This document shows positions 13,901-27,099 of a stretch of 64,000 nucleotides of DNA, piece after piece (position 1 is the stretch's first letter; the number at the start of each line of letters is the position of its first letter). The notes under the pieces were generated by a model, which was given only the letters and a program-made list of their open reading frames with translations, did not search any database and was not told where the DNA came from. A program made the translations under genes and the position numbers. The stretch comes from Lineus longissimus (taxonomy: Eukaryota; Nemertea; Pilidiophora; Heteronemertea; Lineidae): positions 3,224,001-3,288,000 of the forward strand of contig NC_088320.1 of assembly GCF_910592395.1 (NCBI RefSeq). The letters are read 5' to 3'.

Positions 13901-16900
13901 TAGCCAACAGGTTGCTCTGAGAAAATATCTTTTCTCTTCAGAAAATTTCCTTCATGATAATATCGAAACATAAGATATAAGACATGTAAGATAGTGAGCT
14001 ATAAGTCACCAAACGGAATCTCCCTGAAGCACCTTGCCACATCCAACACTACGTCTCTAGCGGTCTCATCAATATTCTTTAGCAATGAATCAGTCACAGC
14101 ACTGAGTCAGGATTGAGTTAGCCAGAAACAGAGTGCCCCCCCCCCCCCTCTAGGCCATGTAGAACACTTTTTCTATTGACAAAATATTTCCAAAGTTAGG
14201 GCTCTGTTGGAAGACAGGCCATAAAAATAAATTTCATACTATTGATTGTAAGTAGATATGCGCACTGCCGCAGGTAGACTGGCGCACGGTTCTTTTAAAA
14301 CAACAACATTGAGTAGACTACTGAGTGCAAGAAAGTTAGTGCAACAGATTTTAAACTCGAGGTTTCGTGTGAATGTTTTGTCTCACATGAACTTTACCAT
14401 GTTTACAGTTATTCCTTCCACACAATACGATAGGCCACAATCACCATTGACTCCATGTATAAACACAGTTTGTAAAATATAGTGATTATTTCATGCATTA
14501 TGAACAATGTTGAATCTATATCATAATACTATAAGGCGGCTCGCTAAAGTGCCATTTGGGGGTCGTGTTTCGTCTCGAAATTTTGCACGTTTGCAGGTGA
14601 TATGTTATCCTGATGCAACGTCATGTTTATTTTCGGAAATTTACTTCAGCGGAGCAGTAATGAGGGATTTTTAATCGGACACGGTCAATTCTCCTTACCA
14701 CTCACGGAAGCCAAGCCATTGCTGTTTAGTATGCAGGGGATTAATGAATCACCTGCACTCCCTGTGGGGTGACTAACACAACCTGTTGAACGGCTGGCTG
14801 TAGGGGGGTGATTGGAACAGCCTGTACACGTGTTGACCTGCTGAACCAAGGTTAATGTTATTTTCAATCCACGATTGTAGGTCACCTGATCTTCGAGATT
14901 TCGCGGGGAAAGAAATTGTAAACAAACGTATGTGTGCAGTTCAAATGTAAACAAAAATGTATTTTTGGTACTTTCGGTTGCTGGAATTGGGTTTTCCCGC
15001 AGTAAGGAGCTGGGGTCAAATTGGTGGTCTATTGTTTATGGGTGCTGTGTTAGCCAGACTGAGCTAACCCGTGATAATGAAGGTTACCATGGTATGGTTA
15101 TGTGCTCACCACAGCTCTCAATACTTGATCTGAAGAGGTGCGCTGAACCTGAAATGGCCTTATCAGGGAGCTGCTCACGGTGCTGAACTTCTAGCTTGCC
15201 TGTCGAGTAAGTGCCTTGCCCGAGACCTGGCTACATGTAGGAGGAGCACGCATTTTAAAGTTATAGTAGTGATAGTGCAATTGGTTCGAGCTATTTGGAG
15301 GCCGACATGTGAAGGCCTATCTGCATGGGTACTCCTTCTTCTCTGTATAAAAAGGCGCATATTGCTGACTAAGGAACGAGGCATTGCCTCATCATCTCTA
15401 TCGGACCAACTGATATACTTTTATATGCACGCATACAGCACCACAGCTAGGTCCGAGTCTGTGGACAAATGGTTGGTTTAATTTGTCTCTTCGATATGGC
15501 TCCTTTGATATTGCATTAGATGTTTATTGCAATTAATCTATTCAAGGTATAGCCCATTTGAACCTGCCTGCGCCACGGGTACAATGCTAGTATTTATATA
15601 ATCTTCATAAAGCCACCATTCTGTGAACAATATTTTTTGATAAATAATGACTGTGGTGAAAGCAGCCACGAACAGAACATTGTGGTCCTACCAGGAACAG
15701 ATAAGCGTGCTATTGTTTCTGATCCTTCATGTAACTTGGAATCAGGATGGAGTGAGTTGTATTGCAATGTAAAATCCCTTCCTCAGGTGCATCAACCTGA
15801 TGTAGGCCTATACTCATCTCTCTGAAAAGTAGTGAACCACATGTAGGCCTAATATGAGATAACATCAAGGCTGAAAAAAGTCGGCTGACTCTTTCACTTC
15901 AGAAACCACACATAAAATAATACATGCAGCTGAAACATGAACAACAGCCTGCTGGCTCAGAGACATTCACTGGTGAGCAAACGTTCAAATCCTGATGACT
16001 GTGATAACCATGGGCAAAGGGTACATTCAATCAATATGTCTGGAGCCAGACATCATTCCACATTCCCTTCAGTGTTTACGATCTCCATAAATGTATAATG
16101 AATATGCACGTTCTTTTTTAGTGAGTCCATGGAAGTGTATGACGAGGACTCATTCTATGATTACTGTGATCGAAGGAAGGAGATCAAGGACAAGGATGCA
16201 TAAGTGGCTATGATTCAGGAACACGCACCCAACTACATGTCAATGAACTCTACTGTAAACCATGTGTCAGTATTTTTTTTCTCGCAGATTTTTAATTCAA
16301 GAACATTTCATGCAATCCATTAAAATTGTGAAATTTTCTCATCGTATATATCTAAATGATTGAAATGGTGCAAACATTGGGGTTTGGTTGAGAGCTTAAT
16401 AGGTCACTCGGTTTTTCAACAGCATGACAGCAGACTGAGAACCCTGATCATAAACTACAATGTTATGAGGAAACATAAAAGAGCTAAATCAATCAACCTG
16501 GGGGGTCTTTCAAATTACCTTGTTTCAATATGGCGTCGGTGTTTGTCGTCAGGTCTGTCTGCCACAGCGTGTAGCATTTATTCTTCTTCACAGCGCATTT
16601 GATCGTTTTCCTATCTGGCTGTACCTCACCGGACTTATCCAACATTTTCATGGAAAGGCTTGCAGCAGCTTCCTCAATGTAGACCGCCTCGCCCTCATTC
16701 CCATTGCCCCGGAGGATTATGTCATCGTGATATGCACAAAATGTGAAGTTAGTGGCAGTGACTTCATGAGCTGAAAATATAGTAGAATTCATATCAGGAG
16801 GGAAACTATCAGGTAGAATTTATGTCAGGCAGAAAGTCAAGAATAAGATCCAGGTTGGCTGGGTAGACTGGAGAAATCTACAATTTACGAACCTTTTTTT

Positions 16901-17683
16901 AGTTACCATTTACCATGCAATCAGAGTTATTCTTATTCACCTTAGACAGGAAAAAAAAGTACTCAGAAAGTTAAGGTCAAACTCAAACTAAAGTTTATAA
17001 AATGTACTGTACTGTCCAGAAGTGACATCCCATACCATGTAATTCTCAATCTGACACACCATTACATTCAACAGGCACACGCTGGAGTTACTCAGAGTTA
17101 CGTCACACCGCAGAACAATGAATGCGAAATACAGTCCAGTCCAGAATAACATCCCATTTGATGATGCGCACAGCATTATCAACAAAGCACAAACATTCGG
17201 TTGGGTACAAATATGAAAATACAGAGCTCGGTTGTTTAAATCACACTCAGGTATCCACAAACCAAATCATATCAGGTAAACCACAAAGGTAAGGGTTGGG
17301 TTCCCGTTGTGCATGGGGTCAGGGTTAATCCCAGTGACGACTAGCTGCTTCATATCCCACCCAGCAGCAGCCAAAACAACCTTCTGTTCAACCTCATCAT
17401 GCATACATGCAGAGCGCCTCGCCAAAACCATTTACAATGAAAGAGTGAGCAACGCCGTAATGTTGCGAAGGAAATGTGATGTTTATTCTGGACAGTACTG
17501 CACTTTGATCTACTGTATTTTTGTATACACCGCAACAGAAGCCCACTTTTGAAGCATAAATTTGTGACATCGGCAGAAGATAGGTGGAAATAACAATACG
17601 GGACAATCAGCATACTTACTCAGAATGCATCCAATGGCAACGAAGATGATGGTATTGCCCAGGATAATGCTATGAAGCTCCAT
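7994..17683 (-). CDS. BMPR2: BMP type II receptor serine/threonine kinase (BMPR2-like)
   Basis: Nine exons join in frame: 17683-17620, 16770-16519, 13102-12926, 12074-11538, 10983-10823, 10686-10539, 10231-10095, 9798-9597 and 9519-7994, giving 1067 aa (human BMPR2 is 1038 aa). Order: signal peptide (about residues 1-22); cysteine-rich three-finger ectodomain including KQGCW and a CCC...C cluster ([10 protein letters not shown]); one transmembrane helix (about 172-194); kinase domain with [13 protein letters not shown] Lys251, HRDFNTRN Asp354 and [19 protein letters not shown]; then an unusually long tail of about 510 aa, mostly in one exon. The long tail and its KRVKTPY motif near the C-terminus are specific to BMPR2 and exclude ACVR2, TGFBR2 and AMHR2. 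At the cell surface it binds BMPs and phosphorylates type I receptors. Odd point: the activation segment reads DLG, not DFG (372-374). The ATG is set by the signal peptide. Confidence 0.95.
13103..16518. other. Large BMPR2 intron (between ectodomain exons 2 and 3); no gene
   Basis: This is a 3.4-kb intron. It holds a 13-C run at 14136-14148 and AT-rich DNA. Several ORFs of 60-90 codons on both strands lack any recognisable domain and probably arose by chance. Confidence 0.6.
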
Positions 17684-20172
17684 TTTGAAAGAAGACCACT
17701 TTTATTTTCTCAACTCTCAAAACATGGCGGACCAACGACAGAAAACTCCCGATAAACTTCTCCAAATTTTCGGCCTCCTGATGGCTATTTTGCCTATAGT
17801 ACGCCGATATCGAGGGCGGATATATCCTCAGAATATAATTTTGCCCATTGTCATTAATTATCCGTCTTGGTTGACTGATTTTGCATTGTTTTCAAGACAC
17901 AAAAATCTGAGTTTCACGCCGCAGTCGGCGAACTCAAAGCTGTCTACTTAATAGGGTGAATTCACTATTTTTGAGGGAACGTTATATTGTATATGCCTCA
18001 AATGTCGAAAAAATACTCCTAAAATTTTTAAAAAATCAGTTTATTTGTTTTTTATCAGTAAGAATATCTTCATCAATGTGTTTTAACTTTAATTTATCGG
18101 TTATGCGCTTGTAAGAAAACCTTTATTCTGAAATCGGATAACCTATTTCCCTTGGTAAATAATGGAATATCCAGTCTGGCTAGTCCATGTGTAGTTGAAA
18201 TGTCTACCATCAGATGGCAATACTGTACTGTGATCAATGTTTTTTGCACCGTCCTATATAAACCCCATCAACCCCTTTATTAGACCAAATCTGTATGCAA
18301 CGCTTCCCCTATCATTTTCATAAAGGGATTGCATGAAGTCAGAACACCTGACCTGAAGAGACAGCAGATACTGCAACAACCACACCATAATATGCTGCCA
18401 AAACCATGCAGACCTGATAATACAGCATGCAACAACAATCAATAGCAAGTTACAACCAGAACTAGAAAGGATCTTCAATTCGTGCCAAAAGGATGTCTGC
18501 ACCGTGCAACGTGCCATAGCGCCCAAAGTCCAAACAATGCATTCTTATCAGTTTTAGCTGATAAGAATGGAGTAATTGATTTAATTCGATTAACGACAAT
18601 GTTTTGACGGCCAACGGGTCTACTCGATAGACTATGCCAGTGTTCGCTGCGCCATCAATCATACCACGTGATTGTGATAATATTCGAAGAAATAAAAAAA
18701 CGGGTCATAAAAAAATCGATGTTGACTATCGTTAGGAAAGAACATTTACCCCTACCTAAGGATGATGTTTGGCATAAACGACGGAGAGCAATCCAACGAA
18801 TCTTTAACGAAGACCCAGGGCCAAGGGGACTGTAGAGTCCGATGCAGTCCATTTCGTTCCCCTTATCGTCCTTCCTCGGCGACATAACGAGGCCGGTCCA
18901 CTGCGTCCGGATTGTAGGGGGCTGAGCCTCTCCTGACTCAGAATCTTAGGAGGGACGCCTTTTCAAGGGGGGCGCATTTAAAACTTCTACACAGGCCTCC
19001 TGGTTATAACCATCTTAATCAGACCCATTTGGTATGAATGTGAATGATAACATGCATGTCACCCTGCAACATCGTCATCATGAGGACATCCGGAGGAATA
19101 AACCAGGGGGGTTAAGGACTAAGATAACTAAGTAAGAAAAGATCGTGGAAATGAGTCGAGAAACACAACATTTTAACAATAACAACTGTTTTATATGAGC
19201 TGCAAGCTTACATAACTGAAGAGAAGGGGGAATACACAATCAGTTTATTCATTCTTGTGACATGTGCTCTGTTGGTATAATCGGCAGAAGCATTTAAAAA
19301 AAACTGACATCATCTCTTGAGAATATATTTTTTTCAAATTCAAACCCTGCCTTTATATAGCATTTCAGATTGTTTAAGGATTTATTTGTAGTATCAAGTG
19401 TATACAGGAAGATGTGCATGTGCACAGCGTTCAAAAAGGAGTGAAGGTGTCAAGGAACGTCTGGCCTGGCCAAGTATCAGTCAGTGATAGAGAGGGTGTC
19501 TACCGAGTGAGGGTCCACTGAAATACCAACATCACACTGCAATAGACCAGTAATCAGAAATATACAGAAATACAAAAATGGATAATGAAACACAAATGGA
19601 TAATAAAGCTTTCAAAGCTAGGGGTAACATATTGAATCATGATTGAACCCACTGATCGAACTCTTTAATGGTCAGACAAGAACATAAAACTTCTCAAAAA
19701 AACTTTCCTTTAAAAACGTATATCATAAAACATGTAAAAGTTGCAAGTCAGAATAAAGATTATTCAAGTAAAAAGTTTCAAATTTACTTTTAATGGGTGT
19801 TCAAACAATTCACAGATTCCTTATCTATGGCACCAGATATTTAGTCTTCGGTGGGCTGGATTTACTTAACATTCCTGTTGTTGTTGTCACCAATCACATT
19901 TCACATTCAGTGTTTTCCTTGAACTGCGCATGCTCGGGCACTGGGGGGCGGAGCTACAAATCTGAACTCGAACAGGGCGGTGAAAGTCGAAAAGTTGAAA
20001 AAATCGCTCGGCGGTTCCAGTTCCCTTTAATTTGAACGTGTTGGACCGACTGTAATTTTTTCCTAACTATGACAAAATGTCTCTCATCTGGATTAAACCC
20101 TGCAAATCCTTTTAATGCCCCCTAGTGGCAGTGATAGAAACACAACAAGATGACCTAACAGGGATCACAGTC
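17684..20172. other. BMPR2 upstream region and LMLN 3' flank
   Basis: No coding exon is supported. The BMPR2 promoter and 5' UTR should lie just above 17683. A minus-strand AATAAA (TTTATT at 19244-19249) could end LMLN transcripts. A perfect 12-bp-arm hairpin is at 18540-18569. Confidence 0.5.
18540..18569. repeat. Perfect 12-bp palindromic hairpin
   Basis: The arms CATTCTTATCAG and CTGATAAGAATG flank a 6-nt loop. It contains a GATAAG core on both strands, so it could act as paired GATA-factor sites upstream of BMPR2. It could equally be a chance palindrome. Confidence 0.5.
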
Positions 20173-23100
20173 TCAAGACAAAGCAACGGCTGCTATTAAC
20201 ATTATAACTAATAAAGATGCCACTAGGTGGCTCTGTGTACTAGCACATGGAATTGCTGGCTCTACGATATCTGTTCTTGTCAGCGGTGGATCTTGTTCTT
20301 TTGGACACTCCATGCCATCTCCCTGAAATGAGTAATCGTCATCAAATATCAAATTCACCAAACAAGATTTCTATAAAGGCCTTGCTTAAAAAGCCTGAGG
20401 TGATGAAATGAGGGGCTGGCTCAACAGTTTACACTGCAAGCAGTTGTCAGTGTCCAGTTGATGTACTTCAGTCATGGCATGTTCCGAGATGATTTGAGGA
20501 ATTCCTTCAATTGCAGACTTATTTTTCGTGTTGTAGTTGCAAGTATTTGCCCCTCATTGCATTCTGCGCACATCATACATACTGGTGTTGTCAAAATGAC
20601 AACCATTTGACCTTATGGGATGTTCCGTTAATCACCTTGCAAATTTCCTGACAACTGGGGCATATTATTTCTCCGCTGTGAAGATATCCCATGCTGATGG
20701 CCTTGATTTGTAGCACCTGACCTTCTTTATAACAAGGGTACTCCCGACCCTCAACGATAAGAGAGAGGCCTTTATCACTGCACGAATGCTGAAAATAGAT
20801 TTTGGATTTCAGGAATATGCTAGATTCACGAAAATGAAAATCGCCAAAAAAAATTGTTATTGAGAAGACGGTAGGAAAGTTGAAATCGGCCAAATAAAAA
20901 TAGATAATTTTATCTGAATAAAAAAAGGGCAGAAATTTTTCAGTTGTATTTTTTCTACTATGAGATGAGCCACAGACACAGACTCCTTATCACGAGATAT
21001 GCCTCACCATGTAACAGCCACTCCCCCAATGCTGCACTTTATGCGTCCTATCACACTTCATGAGGACCCATGGTGCCGACTGCTGTATACAAACTGAATT
21101 ATTACCATAGCTCTCTAATGCATAGTTTGAGTATTTGTCTGAAAGATGAAATAAATCAGTGGTGAGATGTCTTCATTACGACCAGTTATCTTTACTCTTC
21201 TTGTAAGTCGTCATAAAAATCTCGGTCCCGAAGGTGCCGAGTTACGCGAGTTCTACCGTAGTGTAGTACATGTGACTTGTCCATCTGGAAATCTGCCAGA
21301 AAACTGGGATCTGCAAAAAAACTTTGGTTTCAGTTTATAAAGATAACCCTTACCAGGTGAATTCTCGTTCTCCATACACTTTGAAGCTCTGATGACAACG
21401 TCACCTCTCTTCCAGCTAAACTCCTTAAAACAAATAAAGAAAACTTAAATTTCGTGACATATACACATCCGCTACATGATCGCATCACACTTCTTACTGC
21501 CATTGAATAATGGCAAGTACTTTCAGTTGCCCCGCTGATGAGAGAGCGGTGTCCATATGGTGCCACATAGTCAGAGGCGCAGGTTCATCTCAGGCTATGG
21601 GATATTATTACGATGATCTCAGATGGCCGACTTCCAGGGAAACCACTACCCCCAATCAGAATAGCTGTGGCTACTTGACCGAAAAGACGCTACTACCATC
21701 TACCGTCTAAGAACAGGCCACTGTGGCCTACGTGGGCATCTTAAACGTATAGGAGTAAGAGACACAGCAGAATGCCAATGCCAGACAGCAGTGCAAACAC
21801 CAACGCACATCCTACAGGACTGTCCCCTGTGCCAGGATTTACGAAATAGATTCTGGCCTAAGGACACGAAGGTCGAAGAAAAACTGTGGGGAACACAGCC
21901 GGACCTTCGGGCGACAAGCCGCTTCATCTCCGCCACAGGACTGAGGTTATAGTACTTAGGCAGGTTGAACGCTGAAGAAGAAGAAGATGGCCGACTGACC
22001 AATTAGCTTATCTTTTTCATCGTCAACATACCTGTATGTATGGGCAGTAATCAGCCAACTCCACTGAGCCACCATATCTTCCAGCTAAAACGTCGGATAC
22101 ATCGGGAAGACTTGAAAAATACTGCAATATGAGGATACATGGTAAGTATCAAGTGATACTGTCACATTTCAAAAAGCAGAAGATCTTCTCGAGTTTCAAC
22201 CTACAGAACATCACTATCATTTACAGCGCTAAATATCTCCAAACTGACCTTCATAACCACAGATATTTTTATCTATCACCTTTTCATATGATTTTTATAT
22301 AACATATTACCACTGCTTCACTGGAACCTACCTGATACTGAGGTTCTAAATCCTTATCAAACTCTATCAGGTTACATAATGCTACGGCCTCCCTGGTATC
22401 AGTACATTCTGTCTTGAGACCATCGTTATACTTAATTTGCTGGCAGTACGGATGAATTGATCGCTCACTGGAAGATATCATATCAAAATCATGTTATTTC
22501 GCTTGTTAAGCACATCTCCATGGCACCGCAGTTATAGAGGACAAGCAAGGAAGCAAGAAATCGAACAGAGATCGAAATATCATATTTACGTATGTTTATG
22601 TTTCTCCATCCAGTAAAGACAGCTATTATTCACAAACCCACAGCCGAGATTTCGCCCCCAAGACAACGGTTCTGCAGAATCGTAATTGGGTTTATACCAC
22701 CTAAAACAGAAAAGGATTGATGGTAGTAAATCTATTTCAAAATCAATGATGATGGTAGCTAGAATTCTATTTGCTGTTACCAGTTCTGGGGTGTTGGCAG
22801 AGGCGATAAGTAGACACAGGTTGATAAGGGGTTGTCTAGCTTCTAGCTTTGACCATACAAGGACCTATTTTCGAATAACGAGTTTCACTTGCCATATTAA
22901 CAACCACACCTGATACAGTGATAACTAGCAACACATACAAATGATTCATGGAATGATTCAACAATGGATGGTGATCTTACCCGCTGTCCTCCATTAAAGC
23001 CAATGTGATCCGAGATATTGACGGATTCTGTGTGTAAGTTCCCGTCATTGCTTCATTCTGGAATAGGAATACAATATATTCAAAACAGCTGCAATGCGAA

Positions 23101-26100
23101 AAACTCTGAAATCTTTTTCGTGTAAAAATCTTGTCCTTGATCAGCTCTCTCACTCAATCATTCTAAGATCCACAGGGAGTTGAGACACAGAGCTTTCTAT
23201 CTGAAATCTGAAATCTGCATCGGAAAAAAAAGTCGGAAATTTACATCCCTCGACATCTGGCCTGGCAGTACATCCTTTAAGATAATTACCTCAAAAACCC
23301 TCTTTTCCCAGTGAGTCAACGCTGTTCCCACAATTCCCTGATCTTCTAGCTCAGCGCCTTCTAATGTTGAGCAATTGAAATGATTACGGACTTCTTCCTG
23401 AAACACATTAGATTACAAGACAGTGCAGGCTTCCATTTCGACCACACACTAATTAGTGGTGTGGATGCGTCGTGCTCAAGACATGAGGAATTCGTAAAAG
23501 TGACCAAGGTGACAAATAGTGTATTATCTGAGTCTAAGAAGTGAGCATTGAATTTCCTTACAAAAAAAGTAACAAAATTTATACATTTGAACTGGCACAT
23601 ACCACTACTTTTGGTGTAACCACCATATGAACATATTTATCCACTGTGCCCCCTCGCACAAGCCAATCCTTTCTTCTAACCAGCTTGATAATATTTTCAC
23701 CCCATTGGTACAAAGACAACCTGGAAAAACAATTGATATTAAACATTCTATATTATGAATGGCAGCTGATATGTTTAACCAAAGATTGTTGGTATTTCCT
23801 AGGTTTGATTTTAACTGAAGCAAAAACAATATAACTTGAACTGATGACGTCAACTGGAAAAAAAATCGCCTCGTTCTTTGATCAAATCTGATCCTATCTA
23901 CTCGATTTCAGCTTTTTAGTAGGCATAAAATTCATTGAAATCGAGCCCATATAATTATTATGCAGACAAATTTCCAAAGTTGCGTCGGGACGGAACTTGA
24001 GCATAATGATTCTTAGGCAAGTGAAGTGGTACCGTAACGGTGTAAGCGCCTATTAATGTCAGATATGTCAAATCTCCGCCGATCGGAAAGTTGGGTCCTG
24101 AGATTCGTGCTTTTTTTAATGGTGTGGAGAACGCTGCTGCCAGCGTCAGAAATCAGGAGAAATGGGCAGTTCACCTGAAACGTACGTTTTGTTGTACAAT
24201 GGTTTTCCGCTAGATCCCAATCTGGGTGTGAGTGGTTTGCCATCTTTGTCTCGAAAGAATGCGTACAGTCCTGCAGAGAAACCCTGAAGAGACAAAAGCA
24301 GCCAATTACTGAATGTATGCTGCTTCTGTTCTGAAAATTTAATGCATTTTTCCATTTAGCTTTTATAAGAAGTTCGTCAGGGCTGCAAATGTCAGTGGGG
24401 AGGGGGACAGCACACATCATTTAATACCCATGGCCTAAGCTCTACTTACCAAAGCGTGGAGTATCTCGTGTTTGATTGTGGCAGCTATCTGGGTGAGATC
24501 ATGAAACTTTGTCGATATAGAATTTGGGCAAATATTCACATAACCAGCTACTGGTCTGAAAAGACAAAAAAGTTGCGATCAAGTGACATTGTCCAAGGTA
24601 GAGTAAGGTGACATTGCCTATTCGATAACCCTCCTTAAAAGATCACAGTAAAAACCTACCTATCAAGAGCACCTTCCAATTGGCAGTAAGCAGCATAAGC
24701 GACCGTGGTACCGTATCCACATCTCTTGGTTGTTTTTGTAGAGACATACAATATGAAGTCAGCATTGCGCACGCCTGGTCCAGATGTACCATTTGTATAG
24801 CATGAACCAGATGGCGGAGGAGAACACATCCGACAGACCTGAAAAGAAACTTCAGTTTCAGGATGGGTGGTATGATCTGATGTTAAAGGCATTAGACTCG
24901 TGAATAATTCAGACATAGTTGGTTCAATACAAGACACTGACACATCGTGTGCTATTGGTCAATTCACTCAATTACCAAGACCACTGAGTGAAACATATAT
25001 AACTGATTCTTTGTACCGGATCAACAGGTGCCTCTTCCAAAACAACTTTTTAAAAATTGATCCCCCCACACTTGTGACCTTTGGCAAGACACTTTGCCTC
25101 CCTAGCCATCCTTTGAATGAGAAAACTGATATTTCTTTGTATCCGTTGCCTATGTCGCGAAAACAGATCTCACTTACATCTAAATGATCTTCCGGCACCC
25201 TGATCTCCCCACACATTGTCATAGGAGAACATCCATCACTGCAGTAATGGTACGGGTCATCATTTTTGTAGCGAATGTAGCTGGTTTCACATTGTCTGCA
25301 AGAAAAACCAACATAGATACCGATAGACCGTTATGACAGGTAAGTTCAAGTACACAAAAGCCTCAAATGTTCATTTTAATTGAAAGCCATTTTGGTATTT
25401 GGTGTTGAGGCAGTTCAAGTTGAAATTTTATTCAGGTTGTGGTGGGACAACTTCACCAGAAACGACTCATTTTCTTCTTGGCCTCAAAAGTTCTTTGGTT
25501 TTAGTTTACTCATGCCTTACCTAACTAATTTTAATGGTTGAACAGTCTGTCTCACTTGAAGAGTTTTTTCCCAAAACAAAACAGCCTCTGGCATAATTTC
25601 TTCCTGAAATAAATAATACATTCTTTGAACAAATACATTTATGTTATGTTTCTAACCTTTACTGCAAATTGCACATCAAATCCCTAATAGCAATGGAAGA
25701 TGATAGCCTCATGTAAATAGCTTATGACGTAATAGAGGTAGTGGATCCTATTATGGTCTGTGTCGGATTGCCACTGCATAGGAGGACTCTCCACTTCACA
25801 AAATCCATTCAAATTTGAATCCCCCTCCCCGCAGTCGCCTGGCATAGTTCAAAGTAGCCGACAAGTTATCACTTGGAGAAATAAATTGCTGGATGGTACA
25901 GCTCTAGACTATCAAAACAACTGATTGATTGATGCATCAGGCATGTCATCACCATTCATGGCATGTATGAAGAACTGTACCTTTATAAATTTGAACTTTT
26001 CTTTGGAGAGATCTTGTAAACTTTTATCATAGACAAGATGTATTCTTAGATTCTGCGATATACTGCGCTTCCTCAGGATGTGAGATGGCTCTATGTGGAC

Positions 26101-26708
26101 ATTGTGAAGCACCTAAAACATTAAAAGTATGCTGCATTCTTTATCAGTTACTAAAATCAATTCGAGGGGTTGAGACGGGTACCAGGTTGAGACAGACATT
26201 CGCTCAAAATGACTGACTCACTGAGGCCAACAACACACATCAGTCTCATATTTTTATCTAGTACCACTACCAATATTTAAGATAGGCGGAATCGTTTTTG
26301 GTTGGAATAGAAGAAAGGCAGCACTGCAAGTTGCGTGTAATTTGACTACAAATGTACATGGACGATAGAATAGGAACTTCGACGCTGAAGGACAAATTCA
26401 AATTCAATTTTCATTATAAAAAACATTTATTTGAACACTTTCATTTTGAAGTGTAACAGTACAATTGAAATAAACATGTGTAACACTAACAGTACAATTG
26501 AAATAAACATTAATATTTGAACACTTCAAAATGAAAGTGTTCAAATAAATGTTTTTATAATGAACCTAAAGGTAGATGTCTACAATAGGATTGTGTACAT
26601 TACCTCATGTGGCTTAGGTAATCGGTGGAAACAATTATGTCCATCTGTGGAGGCAAGTTTATCCAAAATATAGAGAAATATGAAAAGAAAATTATCAAAA
26701 CTCCCCAT
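20173..26708 (-). CDS. LMLN: Leishmanolysin-like zinc metallopeptidase (invadolysin, M8 family)
   Basis: Seventeen exons join in frame: 26708-26604, 26112-25981, 25603-25521, 25295-25178, 24838-24660, 24555-24450, 24283-24186, 23720-23603, 23397-23290, 23057-22981, 22700-22590, 22467-22332, 22121-22032, 21423-21354, 21138-21008, 20788-20636 and 20322-20173, giving 654 aa, close to human LMLN. The first exon encodes a hydrophobic signal-like segment. The metzincin zinc site is HEILH (residues 235-239) in [20 protein letters not shown]. The third ligand is His342 in LTHWEKR, followed by the Met-turn region ITLALMED. Many cysteines lie in the C-terminal half. The protein ends with a hydrophobic stretch after a small-residue region (CASTQS), suggesting a GPI anchor. 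Family members cleave extracellular and lamin-type substrates and affect cell migration and mitosis. A truncated LINE sits in one intron. ATPSCKMT lies just upstream in the same orientation. Confidence 0.93.
21633..21984 (+). mobile_element. 5'-truncated LINE (non-LTR retrotransposon) with target-site duplications
   Basis: A plus-strand frame from 21671 to the stop at 21950-21952 encodes 93 residues with the post-RNase H signature of I/Jockey-type LINEs: [14 protein letters not shown], then C-x-C...H-x-x-x-x-C ([18 protein letters not shown]). After the stop come about 30 bp and a (GAA)n tail. The insertion is bounded by identical 12-bp copies of AGATGGCCGACT at 21621-21632 and 21985-21996. 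This is a dead 5'-truncated copy in the LMLN intron, antisense to LMLN. Confidence 0.85.
26410..26564. mobile_element. Fold-back MITE, 44-bp arms
   Basis: 26410-26454 and 26521-26564 are near-perfect inverted copies (TTCATTATAAAAAACATTTA at the left end). Inside, a 23-bp AACAGTACAATTGAAATAAA unit occurs twice in direct orientation. The element lies in LMLN intron 1, about 40 bp from exon 1. It has no coding capacity. Confidence 0.7.
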
Positions 26709-27099
26709 TTTCACGATTTGTCACATCCTCAATATACACGCAACTCACCAGCATTCGTAATTTCACAATAGATTAGTAGATGGCAGCACCAGACGGTATA
26801 CAATAGATTAGTAGATGGCAGCACCAGACGGTCAGCCGGGACATCTACAGTGTGGTACAATATCATGTCCCACTGTTTCCCTGCTCCTATAGAGACAACA
26901 TGAAGTTTGAATAATCATTGTCAATCTGCAAGCTCTTCTTATGTACGAAGTTCGTTTATCAAGATTGACCAATGTGTCTGGCACGGCGCCGGCATCCTGA
27001 CCAGGCCTTGCAGGCACCTTTTAGTTGCCACAAAACAAAATGAAGTTTCAATTGGCATAAATGAATTTATTTTCTTCTTATCAAGCAGAACAATAATTG
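26709..27099. other. LMLN upstream / ATPSCKMT 3' flank
   Basis: A 391-bp gap between the ATPSCKMT stop and the LMLN start codon, presumably the LMLN promoter. It holds a 35-bp unit duplicated in tandem (26766-26800 and from 26801). No gene is seen. Confidence 0.5.
26766..26832. repeat. 35-bp tandem duplication
   Basis: Starting CAATAGATTAGTAGATGGCA, the unit occurs twice back to back with a 35-bp period, about 60-125 bp upstream of the LMLN start codon. Any binding site it contains would be doubled in the promoter. Confidence 0.8.

Noticed and set aside
17006-17502. Possible TIR pair (GTACTGTCCAGAA-type ends)
   Set aside because: The ends match imperfectly over about 24 bp and no target duplication was found; too weak to list.
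17705-17951. ORF starting MADQRQKTPD just above BMPR2
   Set aside because: No domain; it overlaps the BMPR2 promoter and 5' UTR region on the other strand.
21700-22002. 100-codon minus-strand ORF
   Set aside because: Antisense shadow of the LINE fragment; no family match.
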